Positions 11,330 to 23,456 of a stretch of 64,000 nt of DNA are shown piece after piece (the stretch's first letter is position 1; each line of letters starts with the position of its first letter). Source of the DNA: Gnetum montanum. Lineage: Eukaryota; Streptophyta; Gnetopsida; Gnetales; Gnetaceae. The position numbers and the translations under genes are program-made. The DNA is taken from the NCBI GenBank assembly GCA_015680685.1, contig MNCI01022655.1, positions 1,296,559-1,360,558 on the forward strand, given 5' to 3'. The notes under the pieces are model-generated. The model was not told the DNA's origin and did no database searches. It worked only from the letters and a program-made list of their open reading frames with translations.

Positions 11330-11840
11330 CAACCTTCCCAAGAAATTAGCTGATCTTGGGAGTCCTCTTATTTATTTGCAGATTACTAGGAATGAACCAT
11401 GTAAATCTCTTCTTGATTCAGGTTATAGTGTTGGCCTATTTTTTCATGAGATGTATACTACATGAATCCTACCTCCTCTCAAGAAGAGAAATATTAGATT
11501 AGAATTGGTAGACCAATCCATCATTATTCCATTGGAACTAGTATAAGACATTATGATCACTATTTGTGGGTGGTCTTATCCTACTAATTTCCTACTAATC
11601 AAGGTGGAGAACTATAAAGGGGACTTTCTAATCATCAGGGGAAGTGCATGGATAAGCATAATTGATGTAAGAATGAACATTAGAGATATTTCCCTAGAAA
11701 TATCTAAGGAAAATAAATTTGGAAATATTGAGAAGAAGCGAGTTCCATGCATTGCGTATAGTGATACAGGGTGCAATTGCATGCAGAAACTCTATTTTAT
11801 TAAACGAGCATCCATTTTCGCATTAGGTAGTGTGCACTAG
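11330..11840 (+). pseudogene. Protease of copy B
   Basis: Retropepsin with KSLLDSGYSVG (about 11,402-11,435); the catalytic D-S-G is kept. The frame then runs through ITICGWSYPTNFLLIKVEN and ISLEISKENKFG, both conserved in A, C and E. The segment 11,553-11,840 is open. The gap between this and RT (11,841-12,340) holds only the decayed PR-RT spacer. Confidence 0.8.
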
Positions 11841-12339
11841 AAGTAGATATTCAAAGGTGTCTATATGCAATAGCCACAAAATAAGAAAGAACCCAGTAGC
11901 TGAAAAATGATCCTAAAAGTAGCATGCCTTGCATGAAACCTATTAAGAGCTTCACATGCATGTATGTCATAATCATGGATGAACTAGAGCAAGTTCATCG
12001 CCAACTCTTTGATAATGCAAATGATGATACCTATTGAAGAGAGTTGGAAATTCCTAAAAATTTCAAGTAAGAGCCCCTTGAGCTAAAAACTATATCTATT
12101 GGCATGGAATATGCATTCTTAAATAGTGGAAAGCTAGTAATAATTAATGAAAATTTTTCTCTAGAATAGAAATAAATGATGTTTAATGTGGTTGAAAGAT
12201 GATCAACAACCTTTGCTTGGCCATATCCTAAATTCAAAGGGATTAGTCATAGGATATTCCAACATTGTATCTACACTAACTCATCCATGAAGCTAAGGAG
12301 GTAGCCACAAAAGTGACTGAACCCCAAATTAAAGTAGAT

Positions 12340-13020
12340 CACCAAGGAGTAAATTGAGAAACTCCTCAAGGAAAGGTTTATCTATCGCATTGTAGATAGT
12401 GAATGGGTTAGTCCACTCATGATTGTGCCAAAGAAAAGTGGCATGTGGTAGGTCTACATCAATTTTTAGTTATTGAATATGACAACGTTTAAGGATCATT
12501 TTCTGTTTCCATTCATTGACCAAGTGTTAGATATCATATTTAGGAATTGCTATTATAGTTTCCTAGATGGTTATAATGGCTATAACCAAATCTAGATCAT
12601 TCTAGAGGACCTGGCCAAAACAACATTCACAAGTCCCTGGGGGTCCTTTGCATATTGCAAGATCCTTTTTGGTCTATGTAATGTGCCTAACACATTTCAA
12701 TGCTTGGTCCTTAGTATCATTCAATAGCAAATTAGTAGTGGGATATAAGTCCTTGTGGATAAATTCTCTACCTATGGAGCTACATTTGAGAAAGTCCTAG
12801 ATTTCCTTAAGCAAGTACTAAAAAGATGTGTGGAAACAAACTTGTGACTTAATTGGTGAAAGAGTCATCTGATGGTCTAGGAGGACATTGCATTGGGGCA
12901 TCAAATCTCACACATAGGAATTGAGGTCAACCTTAAAAAAATAAGGGTTATCCAAGGAATTTCCTACCAATCAAGAACTATACAAGATGTTTAGTCATTT
13001 CTTGACCACACTGGCTACTA
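12340..13020 (+). pseudogene. Reverse transcriptase of copy B
   Basis: Recognisable blocks in order: VEKLLKERFIYRIVDSEWVS, PLMIVPKKSG, DHFLFPFIDQVLD, YYSFLDGYNGYNQ, FGLCNVPNTFQ, then VLVDKFSTYG at the catalytic site, where family copies have a MDDF-type motif: the YXDD box is destroyed. Downstream IGIEVNLKKIRVI matches the connection domain. Five or more stops. Confidence 0.82.
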
Positions 13021-13059
13021 CTGATGATTCATAGAGAATTTCTTTGAGATTGCAAAACT

Positions 13060-13560
13060 ATTGGTTGATCTGACAAAGAAATATGCCCCATTTTGCTAGA
13101 CTAATGAATGTGAAAAATAATTTCAATAGTTGAAGGAGAAACTTATAGAAACTCCAATTCTACAAGCACCCAACTAGTCCAAACCATTTCATGTTATGAT
13201 AGATGCATCAAATTTTACTTAAGAGTTGTGCTTACATAGTTGGATGATAAGAAATGCCCATATTACATCCACTGTGCAAGTCAAAGCATTGTGGATGCAC
13301 AATTAAACTACACCACCATAGAAAAAGAATTGATGATAGTGGTGTTTTCTCTAGATAAGTTTAGGTGTTATGTGCTTAAATATGAAGTGTTTGTACACAT
13401 GGATCATAGTGCCATTCAGTTCATCATGAACAAGCCAACGGTAAGCCCCCATGTCATATGGTGGCTTGTGATCTTACAAGAATTTGATCTTACAATGATA
13501 GATCAAAAGGAAACTGAGAATGTAATCATCAACCACTTTCCTTGGTTGCAATGGGATAAC
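13060..13560 (+). pseudogene. RNase H of copy B
   Basis: Gypsy RNase H: HVMIDASNF (D of the first acidic position), then the open part from 13,240 with NYTTIEKELMIVVFSLDKFR (E), VHMDHSAIQFIMNKP (D) and VIINHFPWLQW at the end, where most families have VADHLSRL (last D lost). A frameshift near 13,235 separates the two halves. Confidence 0.82.
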
Positions 13561-13779
13561 AAAGAGGAGGAAAGCCCACTATCTGATCTGTTTCCTAATG
13601 AACTACTCTTTTCCAAGGCTATAACTGAACAATTGCCCACTAAGCCTAAATGGTATAATGGCATTCTTACCTATCTTCTCACTCAAGATATGCCACAAGG
13701 GTTGCATCATCAGAAGAAATAATATTTTCCTCACCAAGTAAAACACTTCATGGAGATCAATAGACACCTTTACAAGGTG

Positions 13780-14999
13780 TGTGCTGATGGCCTAGTTTGG
13801 TGGTGTCCCTGACACTGATCAACTATGTGTTCTCTAGGACACTCATGAGGGTCCTTGTGGGGACCACTATTTTGGAAGATGCATGGCCATTAAAATCCTA
13901 ATGGAAAGGTATTATTCACCAGCAATTTTTAGTGATTCCCACCAATATATTCACTCTTGTGAATGTTGCTAATGAGATGGTAAAATGACTACTCAAATGG
14001 AGGGACCTCAACAATGGATCCAACCACCAAAACCCTTTAACATATGGGTTATTAATTTCAAGAGTCCCATCATGCCCATGTCAAATGAAAAGGAATACAT
14101 CATAGTTGTTGTTGACAATTGTATGGAATGGGAAAAAGTAGCAGCTGTCACTAACTGTACATATTCTATTACTACTCAGTTTGTACAATAGAATGTTGTA
14201 AATACATTTGGTATGCCACATGCATTAATTTATGACAATAGAACCCAATTTATAGGCACTACATTTTGGAAACTTATGCAACACTTGGGGGTTTAACATA
14301 AAATAACAACACCCTACCACCCCTAAGCCAGTGATCAAGCTAAGGTGACAAATAGGGAAATGAAAAAGATCCTAACAAAAACTAATAGCAAATATAGGAG
14401 ATATTAGAGCACAAAACTCAATGATTCCCTTTTGGGCCTACCACTCAACATAGAAACTTCCTATAGGCTATTCGCCCTATGAGCTAGTCTATGGAAAATT
14501 ACCAACACTTCCTATTCAATGTGAACTCCATACACTTTTAACAACTTGTGACCTTGACCTTGACTTAAGTCTAGCATAAAAAGAAAGATTAATGATTATC
14601 AACTTTCTAGATGAAAACTAATTGGTGGCCTTTTCATCTAATGAGTTTCACAAGGTATTTAACAAAAAGTGCCATGACTTTATAAGTAGGAAAGTTAAAT
14701 TTCAAATAGGAGATAAGGTCCTCTACTAGAACCCCACACATGTAACTCAATGAGCTAAGTTCCAGATGTTGTGGAAAGGACCTTATATCATTTATGAAAC
14801 TTTCCCTTTTGGGTCCATGTTGATCTACAAACCTGAGAGCCCAAACAAGAAGCAGCTAGTCAACATACAACAAGTTCAACCTTTCAATGAGCCTAATCAA
14901 GCCTATGCAACAAATGCCTTATCGAATGGACAAAAATGCTCAATCTTTAGGATCTCCTCCTTTCAACTTAGTCAAGGTGGAGATGGCCATCCATGGTAA
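13780..14999 (+). pseudogene. Integrase of copy B
   Basis: Zinc-binding part readable as HEGPCGDHYFG ... HSCECC (about 13,840-13,975). Core: first D in VVVDNCMEWEKV (about 14,110), second D in YDNRTQF (about 14,240, G of DNG changed to R), E in NREMKKIL (about 14,350). C-terminal part 14,766-14,999 is open (LWKGPYIIYETFPFGSM) and ends in FQLSQGGDGHPW and a stop. Frameshifts in the core. Confidence 0.82.
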
Positions 15000-16951
15000 C
15001 TATATAAGTGGATTCTTAGTTTTTTATCTTTTTTTCACACATTTTTGTTTTACACCTTATTACTTTTACAATGTTTTGTTTTACACATTCTTTATCTTAC
15101 AACCTTTTGTTTTTATGTTATTAATTTTTGAAAATTTTTGATTTTACAAAATCATTAGTATGTTTTATTTTTCTTAAATATTTTACAATTCCTTGTATAT
15201 ATTTCTTTATTTAGATATGATTTTATTATTATGTTTTAATAATAACATACTTTATTGCCAACTAGGTACAGTGTGGTTTGATTGATGCAGGCATGTTCTA
15301 TCCAGTTATTTGATTGTTGGTGCCTAGATTTTAGATTTGAATTTTGTTATAGATAACTAAGACATGGTTTATTTCTTAAGAAATAGGTAGTGAGTCCACA
15401 ACATCCATGTATCCACAAACTATATGATATTCCTTGTTCTAGAAGTATGAGGTTCCTTTTTCATTAATAAAACTTTAACGAACTTGTGACCTTGGTAGTT
15501 TTTAGATTTGGAAAGGATTCAAAGGTTTGCATATGGAGTGAATTTAAGGGGACTCAATAATCATTGTGCTTTTCTTCTTACTTGAGTGCATGTGCATTTT
15601 CATGGTTTTCTTACCATTTTGTGTTGACCAATAATAAGAAGTTAACTAAGTCTTTACATGGTGTGGTTCTTATATTTTAAAAAAAATAATGAAAATTCAA
15701 AGCACACCCCTTAGAAAAAATAAACAAGCTACAAGAATTGGTTATGCGACTAGAAAGACATGTTACCCATCCCTGAAGGTCCCCTCTAACTAAGGCTCTT
15801 CCTCACTTCCTACTTCTCTTTTCTTCTTTAATAAGGAATAGTGGTTGTTCTGTGGGAGAACTCTTGTGTCTTAAGGGGATGGACTAGTCTTAGAATGATG
15901 ATGCAATGTCACTGAATGTGGTTGATTTTGTTTTGGACTAAGGATGAATTTTATTAGGTTATTTAACAACAAATTTTACAAGGGACTTCATGTGACCTTA
16001 ATTAGGAGCTCCATTCCACACACTCTCTTTCATCCATCTATGCTTTCCACATCTCACTTCACTACCAGTTTCATGTTCTTGTTTAATGTCTTGGTTTGAT
16101 GTGTCAAAATTCTTAGGTAGTTTCCTCTAGGTTTCTCTACTTAACTTTTTGTAACCATCAATCATCAATGGGGCTCATAGAATCCTTGGTTTAAAGTTAT
16201 GTAAGGACAATAAAGGACCTATGCTTTCTTTGGGGAGGACCTACTTGCATACCTTATGGTTGGGTTAGTTGAACTCTTTATCCTTAGACATTTTCACAAT
16301 CAAATCCTTTTGTGTGCCCCATCAATGGCATCCAATTATGCATATCTTCACAATGTTTTTCAGTGAAATCGTCTTCTTATTTAATTGTAAATTCTTAAAC
16401 CCTCTTCAAGCATTTGATCACATTTGAACTTTTTAGAATCTAATTGACTACTTATTCATTTCACCCTATTTTTTAGTTTTCTTGCTAACACTACTAAAGG
16501 AATCAATCTATCATAATCACAACCTAGCCAAGTGTAACCACCAATGAGATAAAGCACTTAAAAGCTATATGTTACACATTGCACATTGAACCATGATTTT
16601 GTTGTGATTACAATGGGAAATGTGGACTGAAAGTGGTATGGTCTTCACCAAGGAAGATGCAGTAGCATCATGCGACAAGGACCATTCATGATTGTTGGAT
16701 CTTCTCCATTCCTCTTTAGCTACCAAAGGAGTAGGATGTTAGTTTTGTTCAAAGTGTTTAATTCTATTATCATCAACATTCAATTTTATAAAATATTGTA
16801 AATCTGTACACTTGGGCATGTAGAGTTTTTCTATTCCATTTGAGTCAATTTGCATGTTAATCAATAATCCCATACCTTCCCAATATTTTTTAAGAAACTT
16901 GTTCTTTCTCTCGTTCACTTGAGCACAAGTTTTCATTTAGTTGTGGGGGTA
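15000..16951 (+). other. 3' untranslated region and polypurine tract of copy B
   Basis: About 1.95 kb between the pol stop and the 3' LTR. It begins with a T-rich stretch (TTTTACAC repeats, 15,020-15,130) that also follows pol in copy C. No supported ORF. Ends with TTGTGGGGGTA immediately before the LTR, read as the polypurine tract; C has TCATGGGGGTA at the same place. Confidence 0.65.
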
Positions 16952-17837
16952 TGAAGAATTGAATTTAGTAAGGCTCTAATATTGGATATCTATTATTGAA
17001 GCCATAATATTAGGTATCCAATATCAAACCCTAAGATGCAATGTTGAATATCCGATATCGTGAGGTATGTGCCAACCTATAAATATAGTGCTTGGGCACA
17101 TGGTTTCTAGATAGTTTTTTTCATAGCATAGCAAATCTCTTGTAGTTTCTTTTATCTAGAGTTAGAATATTTTCCCAAGTGCCCACAGTAGAAGTCATTG
17201 AGTGTACAGATCTCTATTTGAGCACTGTTGTACCTAAGCATGGTATTATGTGCAACAATAAAGATGAGCTTTTTGATCGAACCTTGTAGCACCTTGGCTA
17301 TTTTAAATATTTCATTCATGCATTTAATGTTTTATGAAATTTCCTTTAATGCTCCCAAGTAGTTAAGCTAAAAGTAACCTAGTTCAATTAACTAGAGATT
17401 AATTAAGCACATAAGTATGATAGCTTTGAGCATGTGTATGACTCTTGGTAATCCCAGCAATGCTTAACATTTGGTAACCTAATTGAATTATATGTGTTTA
17501 GGATGTGCATAGAAAGTGGGATCAAATACTTATGTTAGGGTAGTTAATTATTAATTAGCAATTATATTAATTAAAATGGTTCATAAATTAAGTTTTAACT
17601 TGTTATTAATCATATTTAAATAAAATATAAGAATAATAAAAATTATATGCCTCAATTATACTTAACCATACAATTAACCTCCACAAGTATAGTTGATAAG
17701 ACAACAATTTTCATGATTAGATTTCAAATCTTGGAACAAGTTTACTTAAGAACTTAAGATTTATGAAATTTGACCAGATCGTGAGTGAACGCTTATGATT
17801 CGCATGGTTGGGCATAGGGTTACCTCACCACTCAATA
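16952..17837 (+). repeat. 3' LTR of copy B
   Basis: TGAAGAATTGAATTTAG...CACTCAATA, 886 bases, aligning end to end with 7,680-8,566. The terminal TCA of the 5' copy is ATA here. Followed by the GTGAG duplication. Confidence 0.88.
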
Positions 17838-17842
17838 GTGAG
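17838..17842. repeat. Target site duplication of copy B, right (GTGAG)
   Basis: Exact match to 7,675-7,679. Confidence 0.8.
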
Positions 17843-18560
17843 AATATCTCTAAATTTAACCAATCTCCTTATTTTGAATGTGTCTTTGATAGTTAAGCTT
17901 CACATTTGATAATTTCTTCTTAGTTTGCTCAACAACACTTTTTAACTTTTGAACCTCAGGTTTTAGGTCTGAGTTTTCTTTTATAAGATATAAACAATCA
18001 TAATTAAGTGTTGCTATTTGTATTTTCTGATCATGCAAAGTCTCTTTCATTTTAAAGCATAAATTTTTAAAGGAGACTGCCTCATTACAGAGTAGCTCAT
18101 ACCTTTCCTTCAAAGGAATCTCATCTTCTTTAACATCTACATGAGATATTAAGTCATTGATGTGTTCTCAATTTTCCAAGGCTAAGCATAAATAATGAGA
18201 ATCTTTGGATGTATATCTAGTTTCTCCTTCATCACCCTAGCTTGTGTAGATGTTTGTTCTTATTTCTTCACAAAATTCTTCTCAATGTAACTTGCAAGTG
18301 CATGGACTTTTAAAGGCCATATGACCTCTTCCATCACAAATCTAGCATTTCATAGAGGAGGTATCATGATTAGAAATATTCAATTGCTTACCTCTTGTCT
18401 TACTTTTTCTGTATATGAGTTGAGTGAATTTTTTCAAGATGAATTTGATGCATACTAGCATTCCTAATCTCTAGTGTGTGAAGTTAAAACCATAAGACAT
18501 TGGTAGCTTTAAGAAATAAGTTTCCTTCATAGTTCACTCTTGAGTTGTTACACTCAAAAT
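17843..18560 (-). pseudogene. Copia gag remnant (knuckle and coiled region)
   Basis: The minus strand has a CX2CX4HX4-5C nucleocapsid knuckle (CDGRGHMAFKSPC, about 18,300-18,345) with one stop, then an open part (17,856-18,113) with KNLCFKMKETLHDQ and DLKPEVQKLKSVVEQTKKKL, the coiled spacer between gag and protease in copia polyproteins. Only about 230 bases separate the PBS from the knuckle, so nearly all of the capsid domain (normally several hundred residues) is deleted. Confidence 0.75.
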
Positions 18561-18571
18561 TGGAAGTACTT

Positions 18572-18584
18572 GGATTTGATACCA
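18572..18584 (-). promoter_or_regulatory. Primer binding site of the copia element (tRNA-iMet type)
   Basis: The minus strand reads TGGTATCAAATCC two bases inside the LTR end. The initiator-Met complement used by most copia elements begins TGGTATCAGAGCC. Confidence 0.8.
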
Positions 18585-18586
18585 CT

Positions 18587-19697
18587 TGAGGACTAAGAAC
18601 TTAGAAGGGGAGTTGAATAAGTTCTACAAATTCAAACACAGAACTACACATAAATATACATGATTCTCCAACTTAGGTACATCCACACTCAAAGGGTAGA
18701 ATTCTTGCATACATCCAAACTTTGTCTCTTCAAAAATATGGTTTTATGGACACCATAACCTTTACAAAGTTTGAGCTCCATAAGAAATGTTTTCTCTCAA
18801 GAAACACACTTAACCCTGTAAGGTCTCAACAAGCTCAAAATTTGGTTTCAAAGATCTCACAACCTTTATAATGACTTAAGCTCAGCATAGAGTATTTTCT
18901 CTTTCAAAACATACTTAACCCCACAAGGCCTCAATAAGCTTAATAGATTCCTTCCTATAAGAAGCACATCAACCCTACAGGGCTTACAAAGGGAGAAATA
19001 AAATCAAGGAGAGAATGTAATGATACTATACAAATTCCTTGCTTTGAAGCTCTCATAATACAAAATAAAATTCACAAAGATAGAGAAATGAAGTAAAAAA
19101 TAATTTCACTTGATGTAAATAATGATGGAATATTCTAGTGAAGAGTGCTTATCCTTTTCATGAAGATCCCATTTATTTTATAGCCTTTTTCCTTGTGACA
19201 TAACTATTGGAATTTGTTCAATGGCTAGAAAATGGCTAGTTAGGATGTCTTAATCTAGCTTGAAATATCTCAATGAGTTTCTATTCTTGTAAGTGGGATA
19301 TCTTACTAAAAATTTGGACATATCATATGGCATGTCCTAACTAGGATGTCTCAAGTGAAATTGGGAAATCTATTGTTTTTGTGGAATGTTTTGCTTGAAA
19401 CATGAGATCTACCTCTAGGACATTTGATGATCTTTTGGTATGTCTTGGAAGATACTAGAATACCTATTTTTAGCTTCTAAACATCTTCCATTCTTGCATT
19501 GTTTGTTAAGACTATGGAAATCAAACTAATATCTTAGCTCTCATATTTGTCTCAACATGTCTTGGTCTTCATCATGCTTCTATCTCAATCTCATCATCAC
19601 CTTGTCTTATTCTTGTCTCTAGTCTTGTAATATTTCATAAGCACATTTTTCATTTTTCTCCATTTTCTAAGATTTTTGACATACCAAAAGGCCAACA
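18587..19697 (-). repeat. 5' LTR of the copia element
   Basis: The minus strand runs from TGTTGGCCTTTTGGTATGTC (ending at 19,697) to ...TTAGTCCTCA (18,587), 1,111 bases with TG...CA ends. The 3' partner is not in the window. The pyrimidine-rich end TTCAACTCCCCTTCTAAG is typical of copia LTRs. Confidence 0.82.
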
Positions 19698-20164
19698 AAT
19701 AATTTATGCTCAAAATGGCCATACTCACCTATTTTTAATTAATTTTATTAATTAATAAAGAACATAAATGTAAAGTGCATCAAAAGTAAAGTGCTAAACA
19801 GAAATAGTAACTTAGTTTAACTATTGCAATGGATGTAAGAAATCTCAAGTTTATTGTCAATCATGCAAATGTGTCTAGGTACATGGGCACTTAAACAAAC
19901 TCCATAAATTCTCATATATCAATATTGCAGGTACTTGAAGGAAAAATACTCTAACTTTGGACGAAGAAAACTATTAGAATTTTGGTAACTCTACAACCTA
20001 AAGGTGCCATCAATGTAGGGGTAAGTACATGTATATAGGCACTAACTACATCAGTGTTGATGTATCTACATCGAAAAATCCTACCATGTGTCAATGGGGA
20101 TATGTTCATAAATTCACATTAATAGAGATGCATCTAGATAGCCTATCTTTATCATGTTTCATCA
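19698..20164 (-). repeat. 3' LTR remnant of Athila-like copy H
   Basis: Aligns with the second half of the C LTR (blocks GGTACATGGGCACTT, ATACTCTAACTTTGG, then ...TTTCATCA). The end is followed by TACCCCAATGAATAATTGAA, matching TACCCCCATGATTGAATGAA after the C LTR (PPT on the minus strand). The left part is cut by the copia LTR, which therefore appears to have inserted here. Confidence 0.65.
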
Positions 20165-20474
20165 TACCCCAATGAATAATTGAAAATTCATCCTTAAGTA
20201 AACAAAAATAGGATTGAGCTTCTTACAACACTTTTTAAGTATAGAATTTATTAATAGAAAACACTAACTGACTAGCTTATAGCTAACTTTGAGTGCCAAA
20301 TTGTACATTTCTACAAAAATGAGTGTCCATTAAAACAAAATTTAACACATTGCAAAAACTATAGTAGGTGCCTATAGAATAGCTAAAGATGTATTAATTC
20401 TTACATTGTTCCTAGAGGTGGAGGATCCTATTATGCTAATGATCCTTCATCCCATTTCAATGCTACTAGAGGCT

Positions 20475-22620
20475 AAGATTGACCTACCACCATTGCTACT
20501 ACTGCTAGAAGTTTGAAAGCATCTAGTAATGCTTTCATATTTTCTTCCTTACTCTATGGATTATAGACGATCCACGTGGCTTTGCCAATGTGGGCTAGTG
20601 CAAGAATATCACACAAGCATGACATGCAAGGAAAAATTTTCTTTGCATTAATGAACCAAGCTAGGAATTATTTATGTTCAATATCAAACTTATTTTCCAA
20701 ATTTTGTAGCTCTTGGTAGTTATTCATTCATCTTGCTAGGTTCTCAATAATAGATCATTGATCCATGAATCTACTTCTTAGAACTTCAAGCTCTACATTA
20801 GTTGTCTCTAACTTTTATTTTGTTTCTTTATGAAGATTGAATTCCACCTCATAAAGGAGATAGAAACTAATAACCTACTTCTTCAAATCAATCTTTGGCC
20901 TCCTCACTATTAGCATCACTAAGTTTGCATAACAAAGGCTCGCAAGCTTCATGTACTCCATCATCTTTTTAATTTTTAAATCCTTTAGACATATTCCATC
21001 TTGTTAAACATATTCAAGGCATCAAATGTCACCTCTTTGTTGAAGTTACTAGAGAGCCTCATTCAACTTTGCATTAATCATTTGAGTCTTGTTTTTGTTC
21101 ACCACTTTAATAAGCCCAACCTTGTCCTTGTAGTGATTTTTCACTTATTTAAATTTTAGTGTTTCATTCTTCTAGGAAGGTATCTCAATGATGGTCTTCT
21201 GGAAAAGAGCATGAACTTTCTCCATTGAAAGATTACAATTTTTAGTTTCCCACCACCTTAGGTCTAGGTTTACCTTGATGATCTACTCTTGCTACTACCA
21301 TATGCACTCGACTACTTGATCTTATCACTACTCAATGTTATGTAGGTGATGATTATCCCTTTTGAGAAAGAATTTTTCTTTTGGATCCTATGACAAGTCC
21401 TTGTTAGTTTTGAAAGACATGGCTTTTGACAAGGATGCATTGAAGATCGCTACCTCCTTTGCATTCCTAGCCTATTGAAGTTTTAGTTGAATTTTTTATA
21501 AAGCTTCATCTCTTGTAAGCTTAGGCCTAAGAATGGTAGGGTCAGATAGACAAGCATGCAACTCAACAACTTCGATAGCCAATCATCAATTAGCTATAGT
21601 GGTCTTCTCTAGTTATGAATTGGCAATAAGAAACTTACATCTTGTCTCAAGCAACTATGACTAGTTTGTGGTGATTTCATTTGGAATATCAAAGATCTCT
21701 AGAAGTGGTTGCCCAACTCCAATTAGTCTCTCCAACACCTCCTCGTGTTAGGTAGTACTCATCTAACCACTCCCTACTCCTATAGACTCTTGGATGTATA
21801 CAATGATAGCACTATTAGGTATAGCTATTGTAGGAGCATTCAAGGCTTTAACTATCCTATCAGTCACCACCTCCAATACTATCTCTTAGCCTTTATGCTA
21901 CATGACTAGAATGGTCACCTCCTTGTCCTCCTCCAACATGATAGAGAAGACCATAGCATTTCCTAAAATTTTATAAAATGTTTGTCTAGGAATGAATACG
22001 ATGTACTCTCAGGCACTTGGATTAGGCCTACTTGGTGCCTAGTTCCTTTGAGTAGAGAATAATGAGGTATTCTCACTATTTGGAAAACTGATGATCCTTG
22101 CAACCTCATTTAAGTGCTCATGATTGGACCATAGACCAATGACTTCCCATCACCTATAGAACCTTATTATTATTTTATCTACTACTCTCTAAGATTTCTT
22201 AGTTATTTTGTAGCTACGAGCATCTTAGATGTAGTCTTTGGGGCTACAGGATGGTGGTAATGGTAGCTACTCCTCTTCCTACAACTTTGTTGTTGCCTTA
22301 TCTTTCATCAATTCCTACCATGAGGTAGAAGGAGCATGACAGATCACATCATTAGAGTAGTGAGCTATACCTCCCTTGTTTCATAGCTTGTGAATGATAC
22401 ATCAAAAGGGGAGTATCTTCCTTCTCTTTTCATTTACCTTAAATTATTTCTTGATCTTCAAGAAAATGATTTGGGGAAGGTTAACTAGGAACTTCCTAGT
22501 TAGAGCAATGCATAGTCAAGAAAAAAAAGCTATAACTTTATTGGACTTCACCATTGGATTTAGGTGATAAGCTATAATTTTAAAGTATGTTCTCTTTGAC
22601 TTTGTGAGAGCATTGTACTT
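20475..22620 (-). pseudogene. Extra ORF between pol and 3' LTR of copy H (plant transposon-protein-like)
   Basis: Sense-strand ORF in the position where Athila elements carry an additional gene. Near the N-terminus KRTYFKIIAYHLNPMVKSNK followed by ALTRKFLVNLPQIIFLKI resembles the 'putative plant transposon protein' pattern (aromatic-rich block, then a hydrophobic helix). The rest is long, charged and helix-prone (for example EENMKALLDAFKLLAVVA near the end). Many stops, mostly TAG and TGA. The beginning lies at 32,053-32,297 on the other side of copy C. Family assignment is by pattern only; function unknown. Confidence 0.5.
22616..22620. repeat. Target site duplication of copy C, left (TACTT)
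   Basis: TACTT precedes the LTR start TGATGAGCAGC and recurs at 32,053-32,057. Confidence 0.85.
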
Positions 22621-23456
22621 TGATGAGCAGCAAGGTACCCCTATGCTCAACCATCTAAATATGAGCGTTTCATGCATGATCTAGTCAAATTCCAAGGACT
22701 AAGTGCCTATGCACCTGTGTGGAACAATAACGGGTTGATTAATTGTTATCTTCCCAAACTTACTTGTATGCCATGGTTGTATGGTTGAGTAAGCTTGAGG
22801 CATATGATTTTTATGGCTTTTATGTGTTTTATATCCTATGCTAATAAGGAGGAAAGAGAAAGATAACTAAGTAACTAATCTAATTTAACTATTCATTAAC
22901 TACATTCTAAGTACTCCTAACATTAGTATCCATTCCCACTTGTCGTACACATCCTGAACTAGTGCAATGCTACTAGGATTACCAAACGCTAATCGTTACT
23001 AGGTTACCAAGTGTCACATGCATGCTCGAAGTGGTCATATTGAGTGTATTTAACTAAGAGCGTTGTAGGGCGAGAGAAATCAATAATTGACTATGAAAGA
23101 ATTAAATAATAATTAACACTAATTAATCTATTCTGTATGTTGCAAGGATTATCATAAAGTTTGTCTTTATTTCTGTCCACAAAGTGTGCTCAGGTACACA
23201 ATGCTTGAATAAAGATCCATTCACTCTATGACTCCTACTACGGGCACACAAAAATAATTCTAACTCTGGAGGGAGAAAATGGCAAGAGTTTTCCTAAAGG
23301 AATAATTCTTAACTATGGAAACCAAGGGTGTTGCCTCTTATTTATAAATAAGGAGATAGGCCACGATATCAAGTATCTAATATTGTGTGGTCGATCATAT
23401 ATTGTAGACATGATATCGTTGACGTGATAGTGTGTATGTGATATCAAAGTTCATCA
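22621..23456 (-). repeat. 3' LTR of copy C
   Basis: 836 bases; plus reading TGATGAGCAGCAAGG...GTTCATCA. Next to TACCCCCATGA, whose complement TCATGGGGGTA is the polypurine tract. Pairs with 31,245-32,052. Confidence 0.9.

Larger units (their letters stand above)
7680..17837 (+). mobile_element. Athila-like Ty3/gypsy copy B, full length
   Basis: Complete structure: 5' LTR, tRNA-Asp PBS, gag, linker, protease, RT, RNase H, integrase, long 3' untranslated region, PPT-like TGTGGGGGTA, 3' LTR. Flanked by GTGAG duplications and inserted into the copia element. All coding parts carry stops and frameshifts. The two LTRs are clearly diverged, so the insertion is old. B fixes the gene order used to interpret the partial copies. 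Confidence 0.92.
6061..19697 (-). mobile_element. Ty1/copia element split by copy B
   Basis: The minus strand reads 5' LTR (18,587-19,697), initiator-tRNA-Met PBS, gag remnant, then, after the inserted copy B (7,680-17,837), protease and integrase (7,443 down to 6,061). RT, RNase H and 3' LTR are absent: the element ends abruptly at 6,061 against a Tat LTR. The order PR-IN with IN ahead of RT is diagnostic for copia rather than gypsy. Only 6,061-7,674 and 17,843-19,697 belong to this element. Confidence 0.85.
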
